Below, piece by piece: positions 54,515-62,985 of a DNA stretch of 64,000 bases. The position numbers and the translations under genes are program-made. Numbering within the stretch: position 1 is the stretch's first letter; the number at the start of each line of letters is the position of its first letter. Source of the DNA: Bifidobacterium crudilactis (lineage in GTDB: Bacteria; Actinomycetota; Actinomycetes; Actinomycetales; Bifidobacteriaceae); the NCBI RefSeq assembly GCF_000738005.1, contig NZ_JHAL01000002.1:1238634-1302633 (forward strand), written 5' to 3'. The notes under the pieces are model-generated. The model saw only the letters and a program-made list of their open reading frames with translations, was not told where the DNA came from and searched no databases.

Positions 54515-57292
54515 TTAGCGTTGCTTTCTGCGTCGGATGCTGACCAGAATCAAGGCTCCGCCTGCCAACAGTACGATCAGCGCAGCAACCGCGACCATCG
54601 CCACATCGGCTCCGGTCTTCGCCAGTGGCGATGCGGTCTTCCCCTGCTTCGACGCCTTGGCCTTGTCGTTGGCACCGGCCTTCGGCGTCGCAGTGTTGGC
54701 ACCAGCCTGACCCTTGTCGGTTCCGGTATTCGAGCCGGTACCGTTATTGCTGTTGCCGCCGTTGGTATCGCTGTTGCCATTGTTGCCGTTGTTGGTATCG
54801 GCAGCCTTCACCACGCTGGGCGCGCTCTGACCTGCAGCTACGGCAACCACATTGCCCTTGTCATCCAGAGTCACCTTCGCGCTCATCGCGGAAGCGAGAT
54901 CCATGTTGTAGTAGCCCTGTGAGGACGACTGCAAAGGATTGCCGGATACCGGCAGAGCGGTCTGGGCGAGCACCTGCCTACGCTGGGCGCCGGTCAGAGT
55001 CGGATATGCCGTGGTCAGGAGATTCTCGGCACCTGCAGGCACCTGATCCACCGAGGTGGATACTGCCTTCTGAAATGTCGTGGTCTGGTTACCGCTGGCG
55101 GTGAACCCATAGGTCATGCGGCTTTGGTACGCCTTGATGGCCGATGCGCGATCGGTAACCGGCTGCGTGGATACGGGGTCCACGAAGCTGTTGGCATAGC
55201 CCTTCGAACCATTGGCTTCGGTGGTGGTGATGCATTGGCTCAACGTGCTGCCGTAACCGTTCGCCTTGCATTCCTTCGTCAGATAGTTCACCAACTCCTG
55301 ACGCGCAGGCTCGAGCTGATCCTTGACGAACGTCGCGTCGGACCAACGCGCGACGTTGGCGACGTCACCGTCGATTCTGCCGCCGATGATATCCAGCGGA
55401 TAGTGGACGCCCAAAACTATGCGGTTGTTGCCGGCTTCCGAACCACGAGCGAGGATTTCAGGGGCCAGCTCAGGAAGCAAGGTCGCCAGACCGACGGCAC
55501 CCGAAGTCGCGTAGGTGGTGTGCCCGGATGGGAATGAGCCCGATGTGGTCATCGCATCGTACGAAGGGTCGTGCTTGGTACCGGTGGAATCGGTCCAGGC
55601 TTGCACCTTCTCGATGCCGACGGTCTTGTCGAGGCCCGCTGCGGGATAGCCGCCGTTGGTGCGGTCGACGTAGGGACGCGGGTGGTTGAAGGTGTTCTTC
55701 GCCTTGGACGTCGACACATAGTCACCGAGCGTCGATACACCATAACCGGTCTGGTTCGTTTGTGTGAAGAGCTTGGTGAACGTCGGGAGGCTTCCGTCGG
55801 AGATGCCTTGTGACAGGTATTTGCCAAGCACGGGTCCGAGGGCGTCGGGGAGCGTCTCTCCGAGCTTGTAATCGGAATCGACCAATGCTCGCTGCTGCTG
55901 GGCGGAGGGCGTGGTGCCGGTGGAGCCTGCGGCCGCCGCGTTGTTGATGGCCTTGGTCATGTCGTCGTTGTGCTTGAGCACCGAGGTATTGCCGACGGTT
56001 CCCTTGCCGAAGGTGCTCACATCACTCGACACGAAAGGCGTCGAGGCTTTCCACAGTGAACTGAAATCGGAGAGCAAGGAGACCAGGTCGGGCTGATTGC
56101 TGTCGGACTCGTAGTTGGCGGTGTCCACACTGAGATTGAGTACACGCGTGGTCTGTGTGGCACCGAAATTGTTGTCGCTGATGATGCTGACATCTGCGGT
56201 ATCACCGTCCTGCTTGGTGATTGCCATACCCTCGTAATTGTCCATCAGAGGATTCTTCTGAGTCGCGCCGGATTTGGCTGTGGCACCGAGCGTCTTGCAG
56301 TTGGTGAGATTCGCCATGGTTTGTGAGCTCAGAAAATCCGTGGTCGGAGCTGCGGAAAGGTTCTGCACGCCGCTTACGTCGGGAGCAGCGGTCAGCCCGC
56401 TGGCTTTGGAAAGGATGACGTCGTTGCCGCTGGCTTTCGCGAAGGAACGCTGCAGCACCAGCACGCTGTCATCTGACAGCGCCGAAATCTCCGAGATGCC
56501 CTTGGCTGCGTCGGCGACTTTGAAAGCCGTCTGTTTCGTGAGCTTCCACTGTCCTTGCGTACCTGCCTGGTCATCGCGATAGACGAGGAATCGGCGGGAA
56601 AGCGTGTCACTTGCGGATACGTCCCCCGACAGGCTGCCTTCCATCGCGGCGACGATCTGATGTCCGGACGGTGAAATCGTCAGGCCTTCCAGCGTCAGAT
56701 TCGTGGTCGCTTCTCCGCTTGCAGCCGTGGTGTCATTGTGAACCATGAAACGGTCGGGCACGGTAAGAGCGCTCTTCTGCACACCGTCGCGGCCGTAGAT
56801 GCGAATCGATGGTTCCGTTTCGGAGCTGACCAGATAATCACCATTCGGCAGCACCGCAAGACCCTCGTTGTCGGAATTGTAGCCGTTGTATGCGTTCCCG
56901 TTCTGGTCCTTCAGAATCAAGGGTTCACGAGAGACCGACGGTTTGCTCATGTCGCTGCCCAGGAACCAGATGCGGGCGGTGGTGTCACCGTTGTTGTCGA
57001 GACTCGACACATAGGAGTTGCTCTGCTCATCCCAAGCCAATGAGGAAAGCCCACCTACACGCTCATTGTTGTATGTCACATTATCCAAGGCATCCGTATA
57101 TCCGAGCATGCCCACATTCGCCGAACACGCGTCCGCCGCGGTCGCCGTCGCACTCTGATAGGTGCTTGCCTCATCCGCATGGGCCGTACCCGCCGTCAAA
57201 GCACTGATATTCATCGTCGTCAGTCCCACCGCCACGGCGGTCAACGCCACCGCCCAACGCGGCACACGTCTGAAATCTCTGTTTTCTGACAT
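54515..57292 (-). CDS. Surface-anchored phytase-like esterase / PAP2 phosphatase
   Basis: A 925-residue secreted protein with a signal peptide (cleavage probably near AHADEAS), a beta-propeller-like 'esterase-like activity of phytase' domain (about residues 70-400, with GLAVLPNGDYLVSSE and NYEGMAI) and a PAP2/acid-phosphatase domain (KNTFNHPRPYVD near 535, SGSFPSGHTTYA near 585, NRIVLGVHYPLDIIGG near 630). A Gly/Asn-rich linker and the sortase-like LAKTG (about 893), a membrane segment and RRRKQR end it. It probably releases phosphate from organic phosphates outside the cell; both domains look complete. Substrates are inferred. Confidence 0.9.
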   Translation of the reverse strand: MSENRDFRRVPRWAVALTAVAVGLTTMNISALTAGTAHADEASTYQSATATAADACSANVGMLGYTDALDNVTYNNERVGGLSSLAWDEQSNSYVSSLDNNGDTTARIWFLGSDMSKPSVSREPLILKDQNGNAYNGYNSDNEGLAVLPNGDYLVSSETEPSIRIYGRDGVQKSALTVPDRFMVHNDTTAASGEATTNLTLEGLTISPSGHQIVAAMEGSLSGDVSASDTLSRRFLVYRDDQAGTQGQWKLTKQTAFKVADAAKGISEISALSDDSVLVLQRSFAKASGNDVILSKASGLTAAPDVSGVQNLSAAPTTDFLSSQTMANLTNCKTLGATAKSGATQKNPLMDNYEGMAITKQDGDTADVSIISDNNFGATQTTRVLNLSVDTANYESDSNQPDLVSLLSDFSSLWKASTPFVSSDVSTFGKGTVGNTSVLKHNDDMTKAINNAAAAGSTGTTPSAQQQRALVDSDYKLGETLPDALGPVLGKYLSQGISDGSLPTFTKLFTQTNQTGYGVSTLGDYVSTSKAKNTFNHPRPYVDRTNGGYPAAGLDKTVGIEKVQAWTDSTGTKHDPSYDAMTTSGSFPSGHTTYATSGAVGLATLLPELAPEILARGSEAGNNRIVLGVHYPLDIIGGRIDGDVANVARWSDATFVKDQLEPARQELVNYLTKECKANGYGSTLSQCITTTEANGSKGYANSFVDPVSTQPVTDRASAIKAYQSRMTYGFTASGNQTTTFQKAVSTSVDQVPAGAENLLTTAYPTLTGAQRRQVLAQTALPVSGNPLQSSSQGYYNMDLASAMSAKVTLDDKGNVVAVAAGQSAPSVVKAADTNNGNNGNSDTNGGNSNNGTGSNTGTDKGQAGANTATPKAGANDKAKASKQGKTASPLAKTGADVAMVAVAALIVLLAGGALILVSIRRRKQR

Positions 57293-57557
57293 ATTCCCCT
57301 TCTTCAGTCACGGCGCCTTCAGCGTCAAAACCGCATCGTGAACCCCTTTGGAACACCTCAAACGACACTAATCCTGGGGAATGCAGCACACGGGGAATCG
57401 GGGACAACACAGATGCAACAATAGGTGAATTCTTGATGACGCACGCCCTGATGACGATAACCATATGAACGACATAGCCCGGTGAAGAATCCCCTCGCAG
57501 GCACAGCCGACCTACCCCATCTGCATAGAGCGAAGAGCGTACGAAAACCGCAAGGGT

Positions 57558-57896
57558 TTACAGGCGAATATAGCCTGACTGCACAGGCTGCATCCGTGCG
57601 AGGAACACCATGCCCGATGGGACGATTCTGACGCTCTCGGGAATATCCTCTTCACCGATTTGATGGCTCCTCATCGCCGCAGCGCACGCCACAAGACCGA
57701 CGCCGTCAGGAATATCGGATGCACTCACTGTTTTCAGTCCGGATATGGCGGTGTGGTTCACCACTATGAGCACTGTATCGGCACATTCGGCATCGCCTAC
57801 GATGGCGGCGGCCGCTCTCAACGCTCGACCCACATCCTCGGGAAGGTCCGAGGCATGGAGAATCAGCGGATTGCTTTCCAACAGCGTATCTGTCAT
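57558..57896 (-). CDS. DsrE-like protein
   Basis: A 112-residue protein resembling the DsrE/DsrF-like fold (Rossmann-like, C-terminal motif ESVRIVPSGMVFLARMQ). The N-terminal half shows LILHASDLPEDVGRALRAA and the middle TVLIVVNHTAISGL. The usual catalytic cysteine of true sulfur-transfer DsrE proteins is not clear (a single C in LVACAAAM may serve). ATG at 57896 has AAAGGA upstream; another ATG two codons earlier is possible. The function is unknown. Confidence 0.72.
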   Translation of the reverse strand: MTDTLLESNPLILHASDLPEDVGRALRAAAAIVGDAECADTVLIVVNHTAISGLKTVSASDIPDGVGLVACAAAMRSHQIGEEDIPESVRIVPSGMVFLARMQPVQSGYIRL

Positions 57897-58029
57897 GACC
57901 ATCCTTTGCCACAGAGGACGCTATGCCCTCGACCGTCAGGTGCACATACATGGACCCGCGCACCGGCGGTCTGCAGGACAGACATCTACTTACCGGATGA
58001 GCGCGAATCGATGACCTAGATACTACGCT

Positions 58030-59310
58030 TCACTTGGCCTTCAATGATGAGAATACGGTCGACTGGATAAAAGTATCGCCTAAAGTCAGCAACGGCGAGG
58101 AATTGCTATCACCACTCGACTCAGCGTCAAGTATCTGCTGATAGGTGGCTTTCCCACCGGTTTGCAAATCCACAAGTTCCTGTGCCTCGTCCGCGCCGAT
58201 GCTTTCCCCGCCTCCGCCCAGCTGACCTTTGGCTGCCACATACCCCCACCTGGTGGTCCATATGGCCACGCTGCGATTGGAGTCCAGAGTGGCATTCGCC
58301 ACCATGGCATTGCCGATGTCTCCGCCAGTCATCTGACTCGTCTCGACAACACGCAACTGGCAAATCGCCCGTGAAGGGTATTGCTTCGAATAGACGGTCA
58401 CCGTATCCCCATCCTGCTGCACTGTGACGCGGCCCTTCCAGTAATCTGGGATGTCGAACTGATAGCTGTCCGTCGTAATGTGGGAGGCATCTTGTTCCTC
58501 CTTGGTCTTGATGCTGGCATTGACGGCATCGACGGCCTTCTGCAAGGCGCTCTGGGCGTCCGCATACTGCTGCTTATCCGAAACATCATTCGAGGCCAGA
58601 ACCTTCTCGGCCGCGGTTATCGCTTCCTGGAGGCTGGTTCTGCTTGCATCGTCAGCGACTTTCCCCTCCGAGGATGTCAGCACGCTGCGCGAGGACGTCA
58701 ACGAGTCGTTGAGGGCATTCTTCGCATCGCTGAGCCCCTTCTGCGTTTGGCTGCTGCTGACCGCCGCACTTGCCTTGTCCACCGTCCCGGCATTTTCCTT
58801 CAGCGTTCCTGCGGCCATATCCAAAGCCGCGGCATTGGCATTGAGCTGATCCGTCTCCCCTGCGGCAGGGCAATCCTTACGGGCGGGAACCTTGGCCTGC
58901 AGAGCGTCCTTCAAATCACTAACGGTCTGAGCATCATCCACCTGTTCCGGCGTCACGGCCTTGGTGGTCGAAGCCTTGGCCGTGGACTCGTTGAAGCTTT
59001 TCAAAGCCGAGTCATACGCCGCGAGATTCTTCTCGCACGAGGACAAAGCCTGCCGTTGGCGGAGTTCGGAGATATGCCCGCTGAAAGCCCTCACACCGAA
59101 CACACCGGCTGCCACGAGGACAGCCGCCACCAGCACCGCGATAAGCACACGAAGACCATGTCTTCCGCCACCTGTGTGCCCTGCATCCGGGTCTTCGCCA
59201 TCGGCACCTGAGGTGTTGGACGGGGCATTCATCTGTGAACTGCCTTGGACGGCCCCATCACCGACAGGACTCAGAATCTGCGTATCATCGTTTTCAGTCA
59301 ACTCCGTCAA
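58030..59310 (-). CDS. Membrane-anchored protein with helical extracellular domain
   Basis: A 426-residue protein: a low-complexity acidic N terminus (1-50), one membrane segment (VLIAVLVAAVLVAAGVFGV, about 52-74), then a long helical region (about 75-280) with Ala/Ser/Lys/Asp composition and the repeated pattern ALNDSLTSS, AITAAEKVLAS and SALQKAVDAVNAS. The last pattern resembles the FIVAR-type helical modules of Gram-positive surface proteins. A C-terminal domain (DSYQFDIPDYWKGRVTVQQDG) of about 130 residues follows. I do not recognise its function; it may be a cell-envelope sensor or surface protein. Confidence 0.8.
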   Translation of the reverse strand: MTELTENDDTQILSPVGDGAVQGSSQMNAPSNTSGADGEDPDAGHTGGGRHGLRVLIAVLVAAVLVAAGVFGVRAFSGHISELRQRQALSSCEKNLAAYDSALKSFNESTAKASTTKAVTPEQVDDAQTVSDLKDALQAKVPARKDCPAAGETDQLNANAAALDMAAGTLKENAGTVDKASAAVSSSQTQKGLSDAKNALNDSLTSSRSVLTSSEGKVADDASRTSLQEAITAAEKVLASNDVSDKQQYADAQSALQKAVDAVNASIKTKEEQDASHITTDSYQFDIPDYWKGRVTVQQDGDTVTVYSKQYPSRAICQLRVVETSQMTGGDIGNAMVANATLDSNRSVAIWTTRWGYVAAKGQLGGGGESIGADEAQELVDLQTGGKATYQQILDAESSGDSNSSPLLTLGDTFIQSTVFSSLKAK

Positions 59311-59658
59311 TCTTTCTGCTCAGCCAAACCCCAAGAACTTGGGAGACATAGCCCCGAATCACTAACCACAATGTTAGCCGACCCACCGGCCCGGAAATCC
59401 AGATTGTTGAGCGATATCGACACATGGATGAAAGCATTCGCGCATCGCACCGCACTTTGAGCACACCCGTCACCAACCCAGGGCTCCACGAACCGGCAGG
59501 TCAAACCGTCAAACCATCAAAGCCGGCACAATCATACTGGCGCAACGCACTGCTGGCCCTGCGCCGTCAACAGCGCGATGCTTTAGAACCGCCTGGAAAA
59601 CGATAAAACGATACCTCAGTAGTTCATGCCCGCCATCGGCGGTCATGAGAGCCGTTGT
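59311..59658. other. Gap upstream of the membrane protein gene
   Basis: No recognisable gene or RNA. A short plus-strand frame (59424-59606, 60 codons) has no family features. The promoter of the minus-strand gene at 58030-59310 should lie near its left end. Confidence 0.4.
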
Positions 59659-60075
59659 TCAGCGTCCCTTGCCAAAAGCACTCAACCGGACGCCATTCCA
59701 ATCAGCACTAATTCTCAAAGGCATCGCAGCATTCATTCCGGCAGTCTTCGCCGCATTTTGAATCGTGCTCGCATTCGGAGCACCCGGACGCCCTGGTTTG
59801 GGAGTCAGAATCCACAAGGGACCGTCATCTCCTAGAACCGTGTACGCATCCACAATAGTGTCGGCAAGGTCGTCTTCATCATCTCCATCGCGCCACCAGA
59901 TGATGGTTCCGTCAATCGCAGAGTCGTAATCTTCATCAACGATCTCTTCGCCTGTACATTTCTCTATTCGAGCGCGAATGTCATCATCCACATCGTCGTC
60001 CCACATCCATTCCTGGATAATGCCACCGGGATGGAATCCGAATTCTTCCGCTTTCTGGGTCGTCGTATCAGCCAC
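59659..60075 (-). CDS. DUF3052 family protein
   Basis: A 138-residue acidic protein of the actinobacterial DUF3052 family. Features are GFHPGGIIQEWMWDDDVDDD and IIWWRDGDDEDDLADTIVDA, with LWILTPKPGRPG and ALRISADWNGVRLSAFG following the usual order. No function is known for the family. GTG at 60075 has GGGGGC just upstream; ATG at 60087 is the alternative. Confidence 0.88.
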   Translation of the reverse strand: MADTTTQKAEEFGFHPGGIIQEWMWDDDVDDDIRARIEKCTGEEIVDEDYDSAIDGTIIWWRDGDDEDDLADTIVDAYTVLGDDGPLWILTPKPGRPGAPNASTIQNAAKTAGMNAAMPLRISADWNGVRLSAFGKGR

Positions 60076-60152
60076 AGCCCCCAGCATAACAACATAGGCG
60101 AACAGCGCGTTAACACAGCGAGATATTCAGAGATATATAGGAGACATATAAG

Positions 60153-60225
60153 AGATAACTGCACTAAAAGGACAGCTTTTTGCGGGGATATTCCCTAAAT
60201 TGCTGTCCCTTTAGTGCAGTTATCT
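60153..60225. repeat. Nested palindrome, family A, copy 4
   Basis: The 24-bp arms (60153-60176 and 60202-60225) differ at one base; the 25-bp loop has an inner GGGA-TAT-TCCC hairpin. The arm sequence is the same as copy 1 but the inner stem is different and still self-complementary. It lies between the Lon-domain gene (3' end) and the DUF3052 gene (5' end), next to a modular repeat block. Confidence 0.9.
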
Positions 60226-60256
60226 AGTTTAGCGGCTCACTGAGCCTGACTTCCGG

Positions 60257-60395
60257 AAAGGTTGCGTTGCATATTACGACGTGTGGCAAGCGCTGCGCGC
60301 TTCTTCGCAATCGCCACAGCGATTGACTTCGCGCCCTTGGCGGGCGCTCACCAAGCCTACGTACAGCACACAGTGCTGTACGCTTAACGGCTCAG
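60257..60395. repeat. Modular hairpin repeat block downstream of the Lon-domain gene
   Basis: Same architecture as the block after hisC. The shared part includes GACGTGTGGCAAGCGCTGCG and the CAATCGC/GCGATTG hairpin. Then follow GCGCTCACCAAGCCTA, the hairpin CGTACAGCAC-ACA-GTGCTGTACG (60360-60382) and TTAACGGCTCAG. It overlaps the stop codon of the minus-strand gene by a few bases, so the right flank of the repeat supplies the stop region. Confidence 0.85.
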
Positions 60396-61240
60396 CAATG
60401 TGGGAGAGACTGGGCTTTGTTTTGGCCTATGGCAACGATTGCATCGTAGGCCTCGCTGAGAGTGGAGACCTTGACATCACGCAGACCGCTGGGAACATGC
60501 CCGGAGACATCGGTGCAATTGGCCGCAGGAGCGAGGAACCATGTGGCTCCGTCACGCTTGGCACCCAACATCTTCAAACGAATGCCACCGATTGCTCCGA
60601 CCTTGCCCTCATCATCCATCGTTCCGGTACCGGCGATGACCTTGCCACCGGTCTCGTTCTGCTCGGTAAGCAGGTCAATCGTCCCCAAGGTATACATCAG
60701 CCCCGCCGAAGGGCCGCCGATATCCTTGACCTGAATGCTGACTTTCGCTGATGACACATCATGCCCCTTGGCCTCAAGGAACTTCAGCGCCTGCGAAGTG
60801 GCCGCATCCTGTGAGGAGCTCATCTGCTTGGTGTTCTCGCTCTTATACTCGTCGACGGTCTCCCCCTGTGGAAAAATCGCCTCTCTGGGCATCACGATGC
60901 TGTGCTTGTCGAACCAGCTCCACAGCACCTGGCCATTGTTCACCGGATATCCGGGAACCCCCACCGCGTTGACCGTGGTCATCAGCAGAGAGCCCGAATC
61001 CGTGTACGTATTCACGCCGGAAATGCTTATCACAGTCGAAGAACCGGACTTGCCCAGCACATTCTGGGTGGGCCCGGGGGTCTCCACCACGTAAGGGCTC
61101 GGAAGCATCAACGCGATGAAAGCCAACACCACCGCGAGAACACCGATTTTCGCCTTCTTCGGCGTCGCCTTGTACATCTTGAGATACCCCGAGAATGCGC
61201 CATCGGCGGACATTCCACTTTTTCCGTGCTGATCTGCCAT
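60392..61240 (-). CDS. Lon-like serine protease domain protein (YlbL-related, no PDZ)
   Basis: A ~282-residue membrane protein. A membrane segment (AKIGVLAVVLAFIALMLPSPY) precedes the YlbL-type beta region (VVETPGPTQNVLG ... LLMTTVNAVGVPG). The Lon/S16 protease domain follows, with the catalytic serine in KDIGGPSAGLMYTLG and the catalytic lysine in GGIRLKMLGAKRDGA. The PDZ domain that YlbL proteins carry between these parts is missing; the chain passes directly from SSSQDAATSQALKFLEAKG to the protease. The neighbours DUF2342 metalloprotease and UvrD are the same as in mycobacteria. The start is uncertain (61240 or 61213). Confidence 0.88.
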   Translation of the reverse strand: MADQHGKSGMSADGAFSGYLKMYKATPKKAKIGVLAVVLAFIALMLPSPYVVETPGPTQNVLGKSGSSTVISISGVNTYTDSGSLLMTTVNAVGVPGYPVNNGQVLWSWFDKHSIVMPREAIFPQGETVDEYKSENTKQMSSSQDAATSQALKFLEAKGHDVSSAKVSIQVKDIGGPSAGLMYTLGTIDLLTEQNETGGKVIAGTGTMDDEGKVGAIGGIRLKMLGAKRDGATWFLAPAANCTDVSGHVPSGLRDVKVSTLSEAYDAIVAIGQNKAQSLPHC

Positions 61241-61319
61241 ACCTCCAATACTATGGACAAGCAAGACGAGTATGCTGGTCAGCACAATAATCTCAATGAA
61301 TACGGAGTATGGCGGCGCT

Positions 61320-62925
61320 ATGGACGATAATGCAATCCACCAATGGTTGATCGAATGCTTCGGGCCGGTTCAGGGCGAAGCTGCCTGGCAGCAATTCTCG
61401 CAACTACCTGAATCGCTTCGCGACCAGATTCGCGCTCAGGGAGAGCAAGGGTTGCCCAAACCCGCCGAAGTGCAGTCTCTCATCCAGGCCTTCACCGCAG
61501 GAGGCCTCAACACGGCAGGGGACGTGCAACGCACCGTCGAAGCCGGTCCCATCAACATTCGTCTGGCGAAATCCATCGCGTCGAAACGCATCAGCGAAGA
61601 AGGCGCGCAAAGCTCCGTCGACGCACAGGAAGGCGCCAAGGTCCGTTCCACCCTCAGCGAGAGCGGACTTTGGCTGGATTCCGTATGCAAGTTCAACCCC
61701 GCACCAGGCGAGACCCAACTGCTTACACGCGAAGGCTGGCTCGACGGCACCATAGAGGCATGGGCGCAATTCGCGGCTCCCGTCGCAAGCTCGATGAACG
61801 AAGCCCTGGCGTCCGTGTTCAAGGAGCGTCTTGGCGGTTCGCTGGACGGAGAGGTATCCGGTATGTTCGCCGGCCCCGTCCCCATCCCGATTCCCGACGA
61901 CCTCAAGGACCCAGGAACGCTGATGAAGCTGCTCGGAAACACCTCCTTCTCCATGCAGCTCGGTCAGGCCGCAGGAAATCTTTCCAGCGAAGTGCTCGGC
62001 AGCTTCGACCAGGGCATAGCCCTGCTCAAATCCCCCGCAGGAGCGCTCATTCCGCAAAACATCAAGGCATACGCCGGATTCCCTGGAAATCGACCCGTCG
62101 GAGGTCACGGCATTCGTCGCCCTGCACGAGCTGGCCCATGCCAGGCTCTTCGCTTCGGTTCCTTGGCTGATGCCTCGTTTCGAAGCGCTCATCGGGAAAT
62201 ATGCGCGAGGCATCTCCATAGACCTCGATGCCATGGAGGAACAGCTGCGCGAGGCCAACCAAATGAATCCCGAATCCATCGCAGGTGCGGTAAACCTGTC
62301 GAATGTGGGAGTTAATGACACCCCGGAACAGCGTTCCGCACTGCAAAGCCTCGAAAATCTGTTGGCTCTCGTGGATGGATGGGTCGATTGCATCGTATGG
62401 CGTGCCGGAATGGCACATCTGCCGCATATCGAACAGCTCAGGGAAATGACCCGACGTCAGCGAGCGGCCGGCGGTCCTGCAGAGCTCACCTTCGAGTCCC
62501 TGCTCGGATTGCAGCTCAGACCACGCCGTCTGCGTGAGGCTTCCGAGCTGTGGGAGAGCATCACTGCAACCGAAGGTCAGGATTCACGCGATGCCCACTG
62601 GTCTCACCCGGACATGCTTCCGCTGCTTCAGGACGACAGCGATGCGGACAGCGTGATCGAAGCACCGACGAGTGCCGCGAATCCAACGCAGACCGGCGAC
62701 GACCACAGTGGGGTCGACTGGGATGCCGAACTCAGCAAGCTCCTTCAGGAGGACGATTCCTCGAAGAACGCTTCCCCGCAGGCAAACGATGGTGATTCGA
62801 CGCACCCCGGCGACACGAAACACACGGGACCCGACAGCGAAGGAAACGGCACCGGCGAAGAACAAGGGCCGGAGAACCAGGGCAACGAGAACAACCCTGA
62901 TGCGGGTGACGAAGGCGGGCACTGA
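61320..62925 (+). pseudogene. Zinc metalloprotease (DUF2342), frameshifted
   Basis: The gene for a ~535-residue actinobacterial zinc-dependent hydrolase of the DUF2342 family, in two frames. The first (to about 62078) carries the N-terminal half (AGPVPIPIPDDLKDPGTLMKL). Near 62079 the frame moves by one base, and the second frame continues with SLEIDPSEVTAFVALHELAH, which holds the HExxH motif at 62125-62139. It runs to 62925 through an acidic low-complexity tail. Both halves are otherwise intact. A single extra base (the T at 62079 or a neighbour) or a sequencing error would explain it. As sequenced, the product of the first frame lacks the active site. Confidence 0.85.
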
Positions 62926-62985
62926 GCGTCCCACGCATGCCATCGTTCACCGAGGCAAGCGGTCCCCAGGCAGTTCGACGGGACC

